Source: CAYTGR01 sp964437445 (lineage in GTDB: Bacteria; Chloroflexota; Anaerolineae; B4-G1; SLSP01). From it: DNA of 64,000 nucleotides. The notes beneath the pieces were generated by a model. The model had not been told where the DNA came from, searched no databases, and was given only the letters and a program-made list of their open reading frames with translations. Positions 17,601 to 25,268 of the stretch are shown here, piece after piece; position 1 is the stretch's first letter; the number at the start of each line of letters is the position of its first letter. The stretch lies in NCBI GenBank assembly GCA_964437445.1, contig CAYTGR010000002.1, positions 1 through 64,000 on the forward strand, given 5' to 3'. A program made the position numbers and the translations under genes.

Positions 17601-18339
17601 TCCGCCCCTGGCTGTATCCTTTCCGGCGCCCTGGCCGCCGGAGCTGACCGCCGGGGAATGGATCCGGATCACGGTGGCCGATACCGGGGTGGGGCTTTCC
17701 CCAGAGGTCCAGGCCCATCTGTTCCAGCCGTTCTTCACCACCAAAGAGCCGGGTAAAGGGACCGGGCTGGGGCTGGCGCAGGTGCATGGGATTGTGGGAG
17801 CGCATGAGGGCTACATTGTGGCTGCGACGCGCCCCCGTCAGGCCGGGCAGCCGGGGGGGACGGCTTTTGTGATCTATCTGCCGGCGCTGGTAGTACCGGC
17901 GGCGGGAGAAACTCTGGCCGCGCCCGCTGACCTGCCGGCCGGTCACGGAGAACTGGTGTTGGTGGTGGAAGATAATGCAGCGGCCCGTGCGGCCCTGGTG
18001 GATAGCCTGACGGCTTTGGGGTATCGGGCTGTGACGGCCAGCAATGGCCTGCAGGCGTTGGAACTTCTCCAACGGGCGGCGGACCAGATTGCCCTGGTGC
18101 TGAGCGATGTGGTCATGCCCGAGCTGGGCGGGTTGGGCCTGTTGCGCGCCATGTACCGGCAGGGCTATCGGAGCGGGGTGATCTTGTTGACCGGCCACCC
18201 CTTGCAACAGGAGCTGGAACAGCTGCGCGGCGAGGGCGACCCGGCGGTGCAGGCCCTGCTGGTCGATTGGCTCCTGAAGCCGCCCTCCCTGGAGCAGTTA
18301 GCGCAAACCTTAGCGCAGGCGCTGGCTGCCCGGCGGTGA
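14626..18339 (+). CDS. Multi-PAS/GAF hybrid histidine kinase with C-terminal receiver
   Basis: A 1237-residue signal-transduction kinase without membrane segments. In order: three PAS domains (about 30-145, 150-270 and 280-400, each ending in DIT/NIT-xRKQAE), a GAF domain (about 420-575), another PAS (about 590-710), a PAS-like segment (about 720-830), a HisKA domain with the phospho-acceptor His849 in AAGIAHDFNNILA, an HATPase domain with N, DTGVG and GTGLGLAQVHG boxes (about 955-1090), and a receiver (about 1105-1235) with phospho-acceptor Asp1161 in LSDVVMPELGG. The GIAHDFNN motif places it in the NtrB-like hybrid group. Its ribosome-binding site derives from the composite repeat. The partner regulator and stimulus are unknown. 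Placement between metF and metH genes may be incidental. Confidence 0.9.
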   Translation: MDQRKPQPTQDPPGCQAGGETPAALAESLERYRRIVETTQEGIWEMDGQFVTTYVNRQMAALLGYEPAEMLGRPVTDFMLPEELGDHRVKMERRQRGIHERYERQFRRRDGSSCWMLVSATALQDAQGNFAGSFAMLTDITARKQAEAALRQSEARYRELFEDASVGIFQSLPEGRYRVVNRAFAAMFGYDSPAQMVAEVTDIATQLYASAEDRARVSRLLLEQGTLVNHEVRLRRRDGTPFWGSINATVVYDEQGQVQYYYGTLINITERKQAEEALRASESRFRSLVESMDDIVFTLDREQRHTGVFGRWIERLGVTPNHFLGKTAREILGPEAAAVHEAAAQRALAGEPTVYEWSVPYPTGTLEYQTSLSPLRDVTGAIVGVVGVGRDVTAWKRAEHALRERERIWELQAALLLQLMTEGALLQGDIRRAIEKIMEAGAAMVGTARVSVWLYAADYTLIRCFDLYERDEARHSAGEELGSAEFPAYVQAHRQGRVIAAADVYADPRTCQIPAAYYQRYQICSLLDAPIWLHDRVGGLLSFEQTQTPRQWTSEDERVAITLATLVALSFEIGERRQAEAALYESEARQRQILEAVPVAIVLSRVEDGTILYANHYASSLFGLPVAELVGRSMVDLYGSVADQQRLLQELAQQGRVRDYEFRVRRLDQGTGRWVSLAVQPFSYQGVPVWLSSLVDITDRKQAEQEREQLLVQLWEQAQQRQQIINTVPEGILLLVADETRQYRVQLANLLGEKDLTFLAQGRVGEYLLRLGGQPLARFLTSPPKGLWHELEYGGRIFQLIARSLQDQPTNGSWVLVIRDITQQRDTERRMQQQERLAAVGQLAAGIAHDFNNILAVIGLYAQLMVQDTALSPRVRERLAIINQEAQHASRLIQQILDFSRQTVLERRPLDLLPLFKEQLKILERTLPESIRLSLVHAADTCMVHGDPTRLQQLLMNLALNARDAMPEGGELRVVLERLTITAAQCQGKAPPPPLAVSFPAPWPPELTAGEWIRITVADTGVGLSPEVQAHLFQPFFTTKEPGKGTGLGLAQVHGIVGAHEGYIVAATRPRQAGQPGGTAFVIYLPALVVPAAGETLAAPADLPAGHGELVLVVEDNAAARAALVDSLTALGYRAVTASNGLQALELLQRAADQIALVLSDVVMPELGGLGLLRAMYRQGYRSGVILLTGHPLQQELEQLRGEGDPAVQALLVDWLLKPPSLEQLAQTLAQALAARR

Positions 18340-18380
18340 GCAGGGAATCGTGAGCAGTGGGCAGTGAGCAGTGAGCAGAG
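18336..18380 (+). repeat. GTGAGCA heptamer array
   Basis: GTGAGCA units, partly degenerate, recur at 7-base spacing through 18336-18380 and begin inside the stop region of the kinase gene. They run directly into a fragment of the composite repeat. Confidence 0.7.
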
Positions 18381-18382
18381 CT

Positions 18383-18412
18383 TTGTTCGTAGTGACGCGC
18401 TTCAGCGCGTTC
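18383..18412 (+). repeat. Partial composite repeat (half core)
   Basis: TTTGTTCGTAGTGACG followed by CGCTTCAGCGCGTTCTG matches the first half of the composite core, including its CGCGCTTCAGCGCG palindrome. It ends 13 bases before the methionine synthase ATG. Confidence 0.6.
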
Positions 18413-18425
18413 TGAGTGAGAGGAC

Positions 18426-21059
18426 ATGATGACAACCGATCCTTACGCCTTACCTTTTACCAACCGCCGCTACCTGGATGCGGTGTTGACGCGCGGCATT
18501 CTCTTTGACGGCGCGACCGGCACGCAGCTGGCGCAGGTGCCGCTGACCGCCGCCGATTTCGGCGGCGAACGGACGCAGGGGCTGAACGAGATGCTGCTCC
18601 TCTACCGGCCAGAGGTGGTGGCCGCGGTGCATGAGGCCTATTTCCGTGCCGGCGCCGAGGTGGTGGAGACCGACTCCTTCCGCGGCAACCGGATCACCCT
18701 GAGCGAGTTCGGCGTGGGCGAGCAGACGTTGGAGCTCAACCGGCGGGCGGCGCGCCTGGCCCGCGCGGTGGCTGACCGCCTCACGGCGGAGACGGGGCAG
18801 CCGCGTTTCGTCGCCGGCTCCATGGGGCCGACGGGCAAACTCCCCTCGCTGGATGACCCGGAGCTCTCCGCTATCACTTTTGAGGAGCTGGCCGAGGTCT
18901 ATGCCGAACAGGCGCAGGGGCTCCTGGAAGGCGGCGTGGACCTGCTGCTGGTGGAGACGCAGCAAGACCTGTTGGAGGCCAAAGCGGCGGTTGCCGGCTG
19001 CTGGCGGGCCTTCCGGCGGCTGGGGGTGCGCGTGCCCCTCCAGGTGCAGGTGACCTTAGACGCCGGCGGCCATCTGCTCACCGGGCCGGATGTGGAAGCG
19101 GCGGTGGCGGCGCTGGCGGCGCTGCCCGTTGACCTCATCGGCCTCAACTGCTCCACCGGCCCGGAGGAGATGCGCGAATCCGTGCGGCGGCTGCTGGCGC
19201 TCTCCAACCGTCCGGCCGTCGTCCAGCCCAACGCCGGGATGCCGGAAAACGTGGGCGGTGTGGCCCACTACCACTTAGCGCCGGAGGCGCTGGCGGCGGC
19301 GTTAACGGAGTTCGCCACGTGGGGCGTCCGCGCCGTTGGCGGCTGCTGCGGCACCGGCCCGGCCCACATCGCCGCCCTCCGCGCCCACCTGGCAGACCAT
19401 GACTCCCCCTTGACGTTTCACGTTTCACCTCTCACCTCTCACGTTTCACGTTTCACGTCTGACGTTTCCCGTTTCACGTCTCAGCCCCTCCCCTATCTGG
19501 CCAGCAACCTCCAGGCCGTGGCCCTGCATCAGGAACCGCGGCCGCTCCTCATCGGCGAGCGGATCAACACGCAGGGGAGCAAGCAGGCCCGCGAACTGGT
19601 GCTGGCCCGCCGTTACGATGCGCTGGTAGAGCTGGCCGCTGCGCAGGTGGTCTCTGGCGCGCACGTGCTGGATGTCTGCGTGGCGCTGACCGAACGGGGC
19701 GATGAGGTGGAGACGATGCGGCAGGTCGTCAAGCGGTTGGCGCTGGCCACCCCCGCCCCCCTCGCCTTTGATACCACCGATCCGGCGGTGATGCGGGCGG
19801 CGCTGGAGACTTATCCGGGCCGGGCGATCCTCAACTCGGTCAACTTAGAGGGCGGCGAGGCGCGCGCGCGGCAGATTTTGGGCCTGGCGCGGGAGTTTGG
19901 TGCTGCGCTCATCGCGCTGACGATTGACGAGCAGGGGATGGCGCGGACGGTGGCGCGCAAGCTGGAGATCGCGCGGCGGCTTTATCATCTCGCGGTGGAT
20001 GAGATCGGCCTGCCGCCCCACGCGCTGATCTTTGACCCGTTGACCTTCACCTTAGCCACCGGCGATCCCGATCTGGCCAATGCGGCCGTGGAAACGCTGA
20101 CGGCTATCCGCCAGCTCAAAGCCGAACTGCCCGGCGTGCTCACCAACCTGGGCGTGAGCAATGTCTCCTATGGCCTGAAGCCGGCGGCGCGGCGGGTGCT
20201 CAACAGCGTGCTGCTCTATCGCGCGGTGGAGGCCGGGCTGGATGTGGCGATTGTCAACCCGGCGCAGATCACCCCCTACGCCGACCTGCCGGCGGAGGAG
20301 CGCACGCTGGCCGACGACCTGCTGCTCAACCGGCGGCCCGATGCGCTGGCGCGCTTCATTGCCCATTTTGAGGCGGCGGCCCGGCCGGCCGAGAGCGGCC
20401 CGGTAGCAGCAGCGGCCTCGCCCGCCGAGCAACTGCGCCAGGCGATCCTCTTCCGCCGCCGGGAGGGGGTGGAGGCGCTGGTCACCGAATGCCTGCGCAC
20501 CCAGACGCCGCTGGCCGTGCTCAATGAGGTGCTGCTGCCGGCGATGAAGGAAGTGGGCGACCGCTTTGGCGCAGGTGAGCTCATCCTGCCGTTTGTGCTG
20601 CAATCGGCCGAGGTGATGAAGGCTGCTGTGACGCAGCTGGAGCAGTTCCTGGAGCATACTGCCGGCGTCAGCCGGGGCGCTGTCGTCCTGGCGACGGTCT
20701 TCGGCGATGTTCACGACATCGGCAAGAACCTGGTCAAGACGATTTTGGCGAACAACGGCTACACCGTCTATGACCTGGGCAAGCAGGTGCCGGTAGAGGC
20801 GGTGATCGCCAAAGCCGAGGAGGTGCAGGCCGACGCGATTGGCCTCTCGGCGCTGCTGGTGGCGACGAGCCAGCAGATGCGCGTGGCCGTGGAGGAGCTG
20901 CAACGGCGTGGCCTGCGGTACCCGGTGCTGGTGGGGGGCGCGGCCATCAACGCGGAGTTCGCGCAGCGGATCGGCGCGGGCTACGCTGGCGGCGTCCACT
21001 ACTGCCGTGACGCCTTTGACGCGCTGCGCGTCCTGGAGCACATCACCCGTGAGCCGTGA
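18426..21059 (+). CDS. metH: Cobalamin-dependent methionine synthase core (Hcy, pterin and B12 modules)
   Basis: An 877-residue protein that transfers a methyl group from methyl-THF through cobalamin to homocysteine. The homocysteine-binding barrel (about 1-315) has the zinc ligands Cys242 (GLNCSTGPEE), Cys307 and Cys308 (GGCCGTGP). A pterin-binding barrel follows (about 365-620, with ERINTQGSK and VCVALTERGDE), then the B12 cap (about 650-740) and the B12-binding domain with His763 in GDVHDIGKN. The reactivation domain normally at the C-terminus is absent and is encoded by the next gene. The linker after the first barrel (about residues 325-355) is translated from a heptamer array and reads as S/T/V/F-rich filler. 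GAGAGGAC precedes ATG 18426; ATG 18429 is an alternative. Confidence 0.92.
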   Translation: MMTTDPYALPFTNRRYLDAVLTRGILFDGATGTQLAQVPLTAADFGGERTQGLNEMLLLYRPEVVAAVHEAYFRAGAEVVETDSFRGNRITLSEFGVGEQTLELNRRAARLARAVADRLTAETGQPRFVAGSMGPTGKLPSLDDPELSAITFEELAEVYAEQAQGLLEGGVDLLLVETQQDLLEAKAAVAGCWRAFRRLGVRVPLQVQVTLDAGGHLLTGPDVEAAVAALAALPVDLIGLNCSTGPEEMRESVRRLLALSNRPAVVQPNAGMPENVGGVAHYHLAPEALAAALTEFATWGVRAVGGCCGTGPAHIAALRAHLADHDSPLTFHVSPLTSHVSRFTSDVSRFTSQPLPYLASNLQAVALHQEPRPLLIGERINTQGSKQARELVLARRYDALVELAAAQVVSGAHVLDVCVALTERGDEVETMRQVVKRLALATPAPLAFDTTDPAVMRAALETYPGRAILNSVNLEGGEARARQILGLAREFGAALIALTIDEQGMARTVARKLEIARRLYHLAVDEIGLPPHALIFDPLTFTLATGDPDLANAAVETLTAIRQLKAELPGVLTNLGVSNVSYGLKPAARRVLNSVLLYRAVEAGLDVAIVNPAQITPYADLPAEERTLADDLLLNRRPDALARFIAHFEAAARPAESGPVAAAASPAEQLRQAILFRRREGVEALVTECLRTQTPLAVLNEVLLPAMKEVGDRFGAGELILPFVLQSAEVMKAAVTQLEQFLEHTAGVSRGAVVLATVFGDVHDIGKNLVKTILANNGYTVYDLGKQVPVEAVIAKAEEVQADAIGLSALLVATSQQMRVAVEELQRRGLRYPVLVGGAAINAEFAQRIGAGYAGGVHYCRDAFDALRVLEHITREP
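19413..19482 (+). repeat. Ten-unit heptamer array inside metH
   Basis: Ten consecutive 7-mers of ACGTTTC type occupy 70 bases: ACGTTTC twice, ACCTCTC twice, ACGTTTC twice, ACGTCTG, ACGTTTC, CCGTTTC, ACGTCTC. The reading frame stays open through it. It falls exactly in the linker between the homocysteine and pterin modules. Confidence 0.92.
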
Positions 21060-21864
21060 GCAGAAATCCGCCTCCTCTTCTCCCCCTCTCCCTCTCTCCC
21101 CTTCTTCCCCGCCGCCTTTCTGGGGCGCTCGCCACCTGGCATCCATCCCGCTGGCAGAGCTCTGGCCGCTGTTGGACCGGCGGGCGCTCTTCCGCGTGGG
21201 GTGGGGCGCGCGGGGGCTGCAAGGGCCGGCCTGGGAGTCGCTCCGCGCGGAGTTTGAAGCGCGGCTGGCAGCGATGCAGGCCTCTGCCGGTGACTACCTG
21301 CACCCGGCGGGCGTCTACGGCTACTTCCCGGCGCAGGCAGAAGGGGATGAGCTGCTCGTGGCAGGGGGCGGGACGACCTGGCGCTTTGCCTTTCCCCGCC
21401 AGCCTCGTGGGGAGCGGCGTTGCCTGGCGGACTATTTCGCGCCGGTGAGCAGCGGCCGCCCGGACCTGGTCGCTTTCCAGGTGGTGACGGTGGGCGCAGG
21501 GGCCACGGAGCGCTACGCGGCGCTGGAAGCCGCCGGCGAGTACAGCGCGGCCTACTTCACGCACGGGCTGGCGGCGCAGGTAACCGAGGCCGCTGCCGAG
21601 TGGCTCCACGCGCGGATTCGCCGCGAGCTGGGGCTCCCGGCCGGGCAGGGGAAACGTTACGCCTGGGGGTATCCCGCCTGCCCGGACCTGGCGGGGCACT
21701 TCGTGCTCTTCAACCTGCTGGCACAGAGCCTGGGCGTAGACCTGGCCGGTTTCCAGGCGTTGACCGGGCTGAGCCTCACCGCCGCCGGTCAGCTGCTCCC
21801 GGAGCACAGCACCGCCGCGCTGGTCGTGTTCCATCCCGCCGCCCGCTATTTTGGGGTAAAATAG
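21049..21864 (+). CDS. Methionine synthase reactivation (activation) domain as a separate protein
   Basis: The 271-residue protein matches the MetH activation domain, which binds S-adenosylmethionine during reductive methylation of oxidised cobalamin. Key segments are DYLHPAGVYGYFPAQAE, AEAxAEWLHARIRRELG and GKRYAWGYPACPDL, the last being the AdoMet-binding region (RxxxGYxxCPD). The likely start is GTG 21049, which overlaps the end of metH by 11 bases and implies translational coupling. Residues 8-20 come from a CT-rich tract (about 21068-21116) and are a Ser/Pro spacer. In most bacteria this domain is part of one MetH chain, so here the enzyme is split. The stop is 42 bases before the methyltransferase gene. 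Confidence 0.85.
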   Translation: MSREQKSASSSPPLPLSPSSPPPFWGARHLASIPLAELWPLLDRRALFRVGWGARGLQGPAWESLRAEFEARLAAMQASAGDYLHPAGVYGYFPAQAEGDELLVAGGGTTWRFAFPRQPRGERRCLADYFAPVSSGRPDLVAFQVVTVGAGATERYAALEAAGEYSAAYFTHGLAAQVTEAAAEWLHARIRRELGLPAGQGKRYAWGYPACPDLAGHFVLFNLLAQSLGVDLAGFQALTGLSLTAAGQLLPEHSTAALVVFHPAARYFGVK

Positions 21865-21906
21865 GGTCAAACGGACGGCTTTGAAAGTCTGGCAAGTAGC
21901 AAGTAG

Positions 21907-23514
21907 ATGGTAAAGATGGCAGAGCTTGATACCGGCGAACGGCCGGTCGTTTATGCGGACCGGGTGGGACGCCACTATGCTGCAGCAGTATCCGGGGCGC
22001 ATAAAAAGCGGCAGGGTCAATACTTGACGCCGCCGGCCGTGGCCGATTTTATGGCGCGGCTCTACACGCCGCCGGGAACAGCCGTTTTGCGCTGGTTGGA
22101 TCCCGGGGCGGGCGCCGGTATCCTGACCTGTGCCTTGTGTGAAGCTCTGGTTGAGCAACCTCGGCGTCCGCAGCAATTGGAGGTCGTGGCTTATGAAACC
22201 GACCCTGGTTTGTTAGAGGGCTTGCGGTCGGTGTTGGCTTATACGCAGCGCTGGCTTTCGGTGCGCGGGATGGATTTGCGGTTTGTCATTCATGCCGAGG
22301 ATTTTGTGCTGGCTAACGCTGCCGCTTTAGAAGCTACGCCACGTTTGTTTACCTTGAAAAGCGTGGCGGATAACGAGTTTGACGGGGTCATTCTCAATCC
22401 CCCCTACCTCAAAATCCCCTTAGATGATCCCAGAGCCCGCGCCGCTGCTGCGGTGGTGCATGGTCAGCCAAACCTTTATGCCCTGTTCATGGCCGTCGGA
22501 GCGGCCTTGCTAAAACCGGGGGGAGAGCTGTTGGTGATCAGCCCCCGGAGCTATGCCGCCGGTCTCTATTTTCGCCGTTTTAGAGAGTATTTCCTGGCTC
22601 GCATGATGCCTTTGGCCATTCACTTGTTTGGTTCGCGGCGCGAAGCATTTGAGCGAGATGCGGTCTTACAAGAAAACATGATTTTACATGCCAGGCGCGC
22701 TGATGATTGGCAATCAGCAGCCCCCCTGACCTCAGTGCGGGTTTCCTTTAGCGCCGGGATAAGTGATTTATCCCAGGCTCATGCGCGCGTGGTACGATTA
22801 TCGGAGGTTTTAGATTGGAATAGTGATAACAAAGTGTTGCATATTCCTGTAGATGATGAGGATGATTATGTGACAGCGGTGGTCCGGGCCTGGGAAGGCA
22901 ATCTGCGAACTTATGGACTGGAGATTTCTACCGGGCCGGTGGTGCCGTTCCGGGCGGTGGCGTTTCTGTCCTCATCAACGGACCTTTCTGAAACCCATGC
23001 TCCCTTGCTCTGGTTACAAAATGTCCAGGCCATGCGGGTCATTTGGCCGGCTGCGGCGCGGAGTAAGCCCCAAACGCTACGGGTAACGCCAGAATCCATG
23101 TCATTATTGGTCGCCGACCGCAACTATGTGTTGTTGAGAAGATTCAGTGCCAAGGAACAGCGGCGGCGGTTAACGGCTGCGCCCTACCTGGCCGGCACGT
23201 TGGGAACTCCCTGGCTGGCTTTGGAAAACCATCTCAATTACATTTACCGGCCGGGTGGCGAATTGAGCGCCGCCGAAGCCTATGGGTTGGCTGCTTTGCT
23301 GAATAGCCATTGGGTGGATACTTATTTTCGCACGTTCAATGGCAACACGCAGGTAAGCGCCACGGAATTGCGTGCCTTGCCCTTGCCGGCGCTGGAAACT
23401 ATCGTGGCAATGGGACAGCATCTGTTAACCTGGGCTGGTTCTGTTGTTGATCCCCTGGTGGCGGAGCAAGCGGTGGAAGAATTCATGAAACAGGAATTGT
23501 TGGTGGAGGCGTAA
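21907..23514 (+). CDS. Type II adenine-N6 DNA methyltransferase, BsuBI/PstI type
   Basis: A 535-residue gamma-class N6-adenine methyltransferase. AdoMet motif I is DPGAGAGIL starting at Asp65. The catalytic NPPY is at 164-167 (DGVILNPPYLKI). The C-terminal half carries a target-recognition region ending with LENHLNYIY and LNSHWVDTYFRTFNGNTQVS, typical of this family. It modifies the site cut by the adjacent endonuclease, whose start codon lies 4 bases after this stop. By family membership the target would be CTGCAG, but specificity was not tested here and family members can differ. Base composition is visibly less GC-rich than in the genes around it, which suggests acquisition by transfer. 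Confidence 0.88.
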   Translation: MVKMAELDTGERPVVYADRVGRHYAAAVSGAHKKRQGQYLTPPAVADFMARLYTPPGTAVLRWLDPGAGAGILTCALCEALVEQPRRPQQLEVVAYETDPGLLEGLRSVLAYTQRWLSVRGMDLRFVIHAEDFVLANAAALEATPRLFTLKSVADNEFDGVILNPPYLKIPLDDPRARAAAAVVHGQPNLYALFMAVGAALLKPGGELLVISPRSYAAGLYFRRFREYFLARMMPLAIHLFGSRREAFERDAVLQENMILHARRADDWQSAAPLTSVRVSFSAGISDLSQAHARVVRLSEVLDWNSDNKVLHIPVDDEDDYVTAVVRAWEGNLRTYGLEISTGPVVPFRAVAFLSSSTDLSETHAPLLWLQNVQAMRVIWPAAARSKPQTLRVTPESMSLLVADRNYVLLRRFSAKEQRRRLTAAPYLAGTLGTPWLALENHLNYIYRPGGELSAAEAYGLAALLNSHWVDTYFRTFNGNTQVSATELRALPLPALETIVAMGQHLLTWAGSVVDPLVAEQAVEEFMKQELLVEA

Positions 23515-23518
23515 ATCT

Positions 23519-24484
23519 GTGGGTAAGATTGAAGAAGCACAAGCGATCCTGGCTGCATGGGGGCTGCCGCCCGCTCAACAGAATGAAATGTCGGCTTTAA
23601 CATTGCTGGCGTTGTGTGGGGTAAGGCCGGGAGATCCGTGGAGTAAAGCACAGCGACAAGGTTTGACGATCACTAAGGGGATCATGGCCTTTGTGGCGGC
23701 TGAATACAAGCGATCTTACGCTCCCAACACACGCGAAACTTTCCGGCGGCAGGTACTGCACCAGTTTGTCCAGGCCGGTATTGCCGAATACAATCCTTTT
23801 GCGCTTGATTTGCCTACCAATAGTCCACGTGCCCATTATGCGCTGACCGAGGCGGCTTTAAGGGTGGTACAGGTTTATGGTACTGAAGCCTGGGCTGCAA
23901 CCTTGCGTCAGTTTATTGAGCAGCAAGGCAGCCTGGCGGCGCTTTATCAAAAACGGCGTTCAGGTCAGCTGGTACCGGTACGTTTACCTGAGGGGGTCAC
24001 GCTGGAATTGTCACCTGGCAGACATAATCAGGTGCAGGCGGCGGTTGTGGAGCAATTTGCGCCCCGTTTTACCCCAGGAGCAGAACTTCTCTACTTGGGG
24101 GATACGGCTAAGAAAGCCTTCTATGTCAATGCGGCAGGGCTGGCCGCTTTGCATCTCCCTCTAACTGAACACGAAAAATTACCCGATCTGGTTTTGCACG
24201 ATTCGGCCCGCCAGCGGCTCTTTCTGATTGAAGTTGTTACCTCACACGGTCCCGTAACGCCCAAACGTTTGATGGAATTGCAATCTCTGTTTGCTGCTTG
24301 CCCGGCTGAGCTGGTTTTTGTGAGCGCCTTTCCCGATTTCAAGACGTTTCGTAAATATCTCCAAGAGATTGCCTGGGAAACCGAAGTCTGGATTGCGGAA
24401 ATTCCCGAACATATGATTCACTTCAACGGGGAGCGCTGGCTGAGTCCAAAGGAGATAACCCAAGTTGCTATCTGTCATTGGTAA
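23519..24484 (+). CDS. Type II restriction endonuclease, BsuBI/PstI family
   Basis: The 321-residue protein has the hallmarks of the BsuBI/PstI endonuclease family: an N-terminal helical part (YAPNTRETFRRQVLHQF), then LSPGRHNQVQAAVVEQF, LLYLGDTAKKAF and the PD-(D/E)xK-like core LPDLVLHD followed by LFLIEVVTSHGPVTPKR. It cuts unmethylated DNA at the site protected by the upstream methyltransferase. The start is GTG 23519, with GGAGG 9 bases upstream inside the methyltransferase gene, so translation is coupled. It is full length for the family with no visible frameshift, so the system looks intact. No controller protein gene is seen beside it. Confidence 0.88.
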   Translation: MGKIEEAQAILAAWGLPPAQQNEMSALTLLALCGVRPGDPWSKAQRQGLTITKGIMAFVAAEYKRSYAPNTRETFRRQVLHQFVQAGIAEYNPFALDLPTNSPRAHYALTEAALRVVQVYGTEAWAATLRQFIEQQGSLAALYQKRRSGQLVPVRLPEGVTLELSPGRHNQVQAAVVEQFAPRFTPGAELLYLGDTAKKAFYVNAAGLAALHLPLTEHEKLPDLVLHDSARQRLFLIEVVTSHGPVTPKRLMELQSLFAACPAELVFVSAFPDFKTFRKYLQEIAWETEVWIAEIPEHMIHFNGERWLSPKEITQVAICHW

Positions 24485-24502
24485 AGATCACGTTCTCTTT
24501 AT

Positions 24503-24575
24503 GACCACTGACCACAGACCGCAGACCACCCTGTTTTAACCGGTTGGTTGTCTGTAGTCAGTCGTCCGTGGTCTC
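24503..24575 (+). repeat. Inverted GACCACN heptamer array
   Basis: GACCACT, GACCACA, GACCGCA and GACCACC run in register from 24503. After AACCGGTT the complementary strand carries GACCACG, GACGACT and GACTACA. The two arms can form a long imperfect hairpin. It separates the restriction genes from the next gene. Confidence 0.8.
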
Positions 24576-24654
24576 CTGGCAGTGCAGGTGGCAACTTGAG
24601 TTAGATAAGGCTTTTTTGTGGAAGGAGTAAAAGAGTTTTGGAAGGAGATGCCCG

Positions 24655-25266
24655 ATGGACGATTCAACACTGACCCTATTGTTTTCTACTTTGTGGCCTG
24701 TTTTGTTGTTGGTCGTGATTGTGGCCGTGAGCCTGGCGGTCAGTGCGGCTTCGCACCGGAAACAGGCAGAACAATTTCAGGAGCAGGCTTACAAGCGCAA
24801 CGGCCAGGTCGTTTCCCGCGGCTGGCTGTTCTCCCCTCAGTTTCGCTTCCCCTGTGGCCAGCTGGAATGCCTGGTCTACACCACACCGGGCGGCAAGAAC
24901 ACGCCACCCCACACCCACGCCAGGGTCACCCTGCCCCGCCCGCTGGAACTGACCTTGACGCGCAAGGTGGCGTTGTTCGGGGGGGTGCAGAAATGGGGCG
25001 GGTTGCAGGAGCTGACCGGTTATCCCGGCCTGGAAGACCGTTTCCTGGTCAAGTGCTCCGATCCCTACTTCCTGCCTGCCTGGCTTACGCCGGCGGTGCA
25101 GGATGCTTTGTTGGCGCTCCACTCCAAGTCATTGCAGATCCGCACGCGGGGCCAGCGGTTGACTATCACCGTCGTGGGCCGCCCGCGTTCTGCTGCCGAT
25201 TACGATCTGTTCCTGGATGCGGTGACGGTGCTGGTGCAGCAGTTGAGCGCGGTGCCGACCTATTAG
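24655..25266 (+). CDS. Membrane-anchored protein of unknown function
   Basis: A 203-residue protein with one strongly hydrophobic N-terminal segment (about 5-32, TLWPVLLLVVIVAVSLAVSA) followed by a charged stretch and a folded domain of about 160 residues. I do not recognise the domain. It contains FRFPCGQLECLVYTTPGG and later TRGQRLTITVVGRP with no catalytic motif that I can name. The N-in/C-out topology is unclear because positive residues (HRKQ) follow the helix, which would favour a cytoplasmic C-terminal domain. GGAAGGAG precedes the ATG. The YbaK-like gene starts two bases after its stop, so the two are probably cotranscribed. Confidence 0.65.
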   Translation: MDDSTLTLLFSTLWPVLLLVVIVAVSLAVSAASHRKQAEQFQEQAYKRNGQVVSRGWLFSPQFRFPCGQLECLVYTTPGGKNTPPHTHARVTLPRPLELTLTRKVALFGGVQKWGGLQELTGYPGLEDRFLVKCSDPYFLPAWLTPAVQDALLALHSKSLQIRTRGQRLTITVVGRPRSAADYDLFLDAVTVLVQQLSAVPTY

Positions 25267-25268
25267 CC

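Noticed and set aside
18426..21059. Assembly error as the cause of the heptamer array in metH
   Set aside because: The frame remains open over the array and both flanking domains are complete, so a real insertion is simpler. It is still worth a read check.
21907..24484. Phage-defence island around the restriction-modification genes
   Set aside because: Only the two enzymes are present. Neighbours are metabolic and transport genes with no further defence families.
2460..24575. CRISPR arrays
   Set aside because: Repeats are 7-bp units without unique spacers of constant length, and no cas gene is present.
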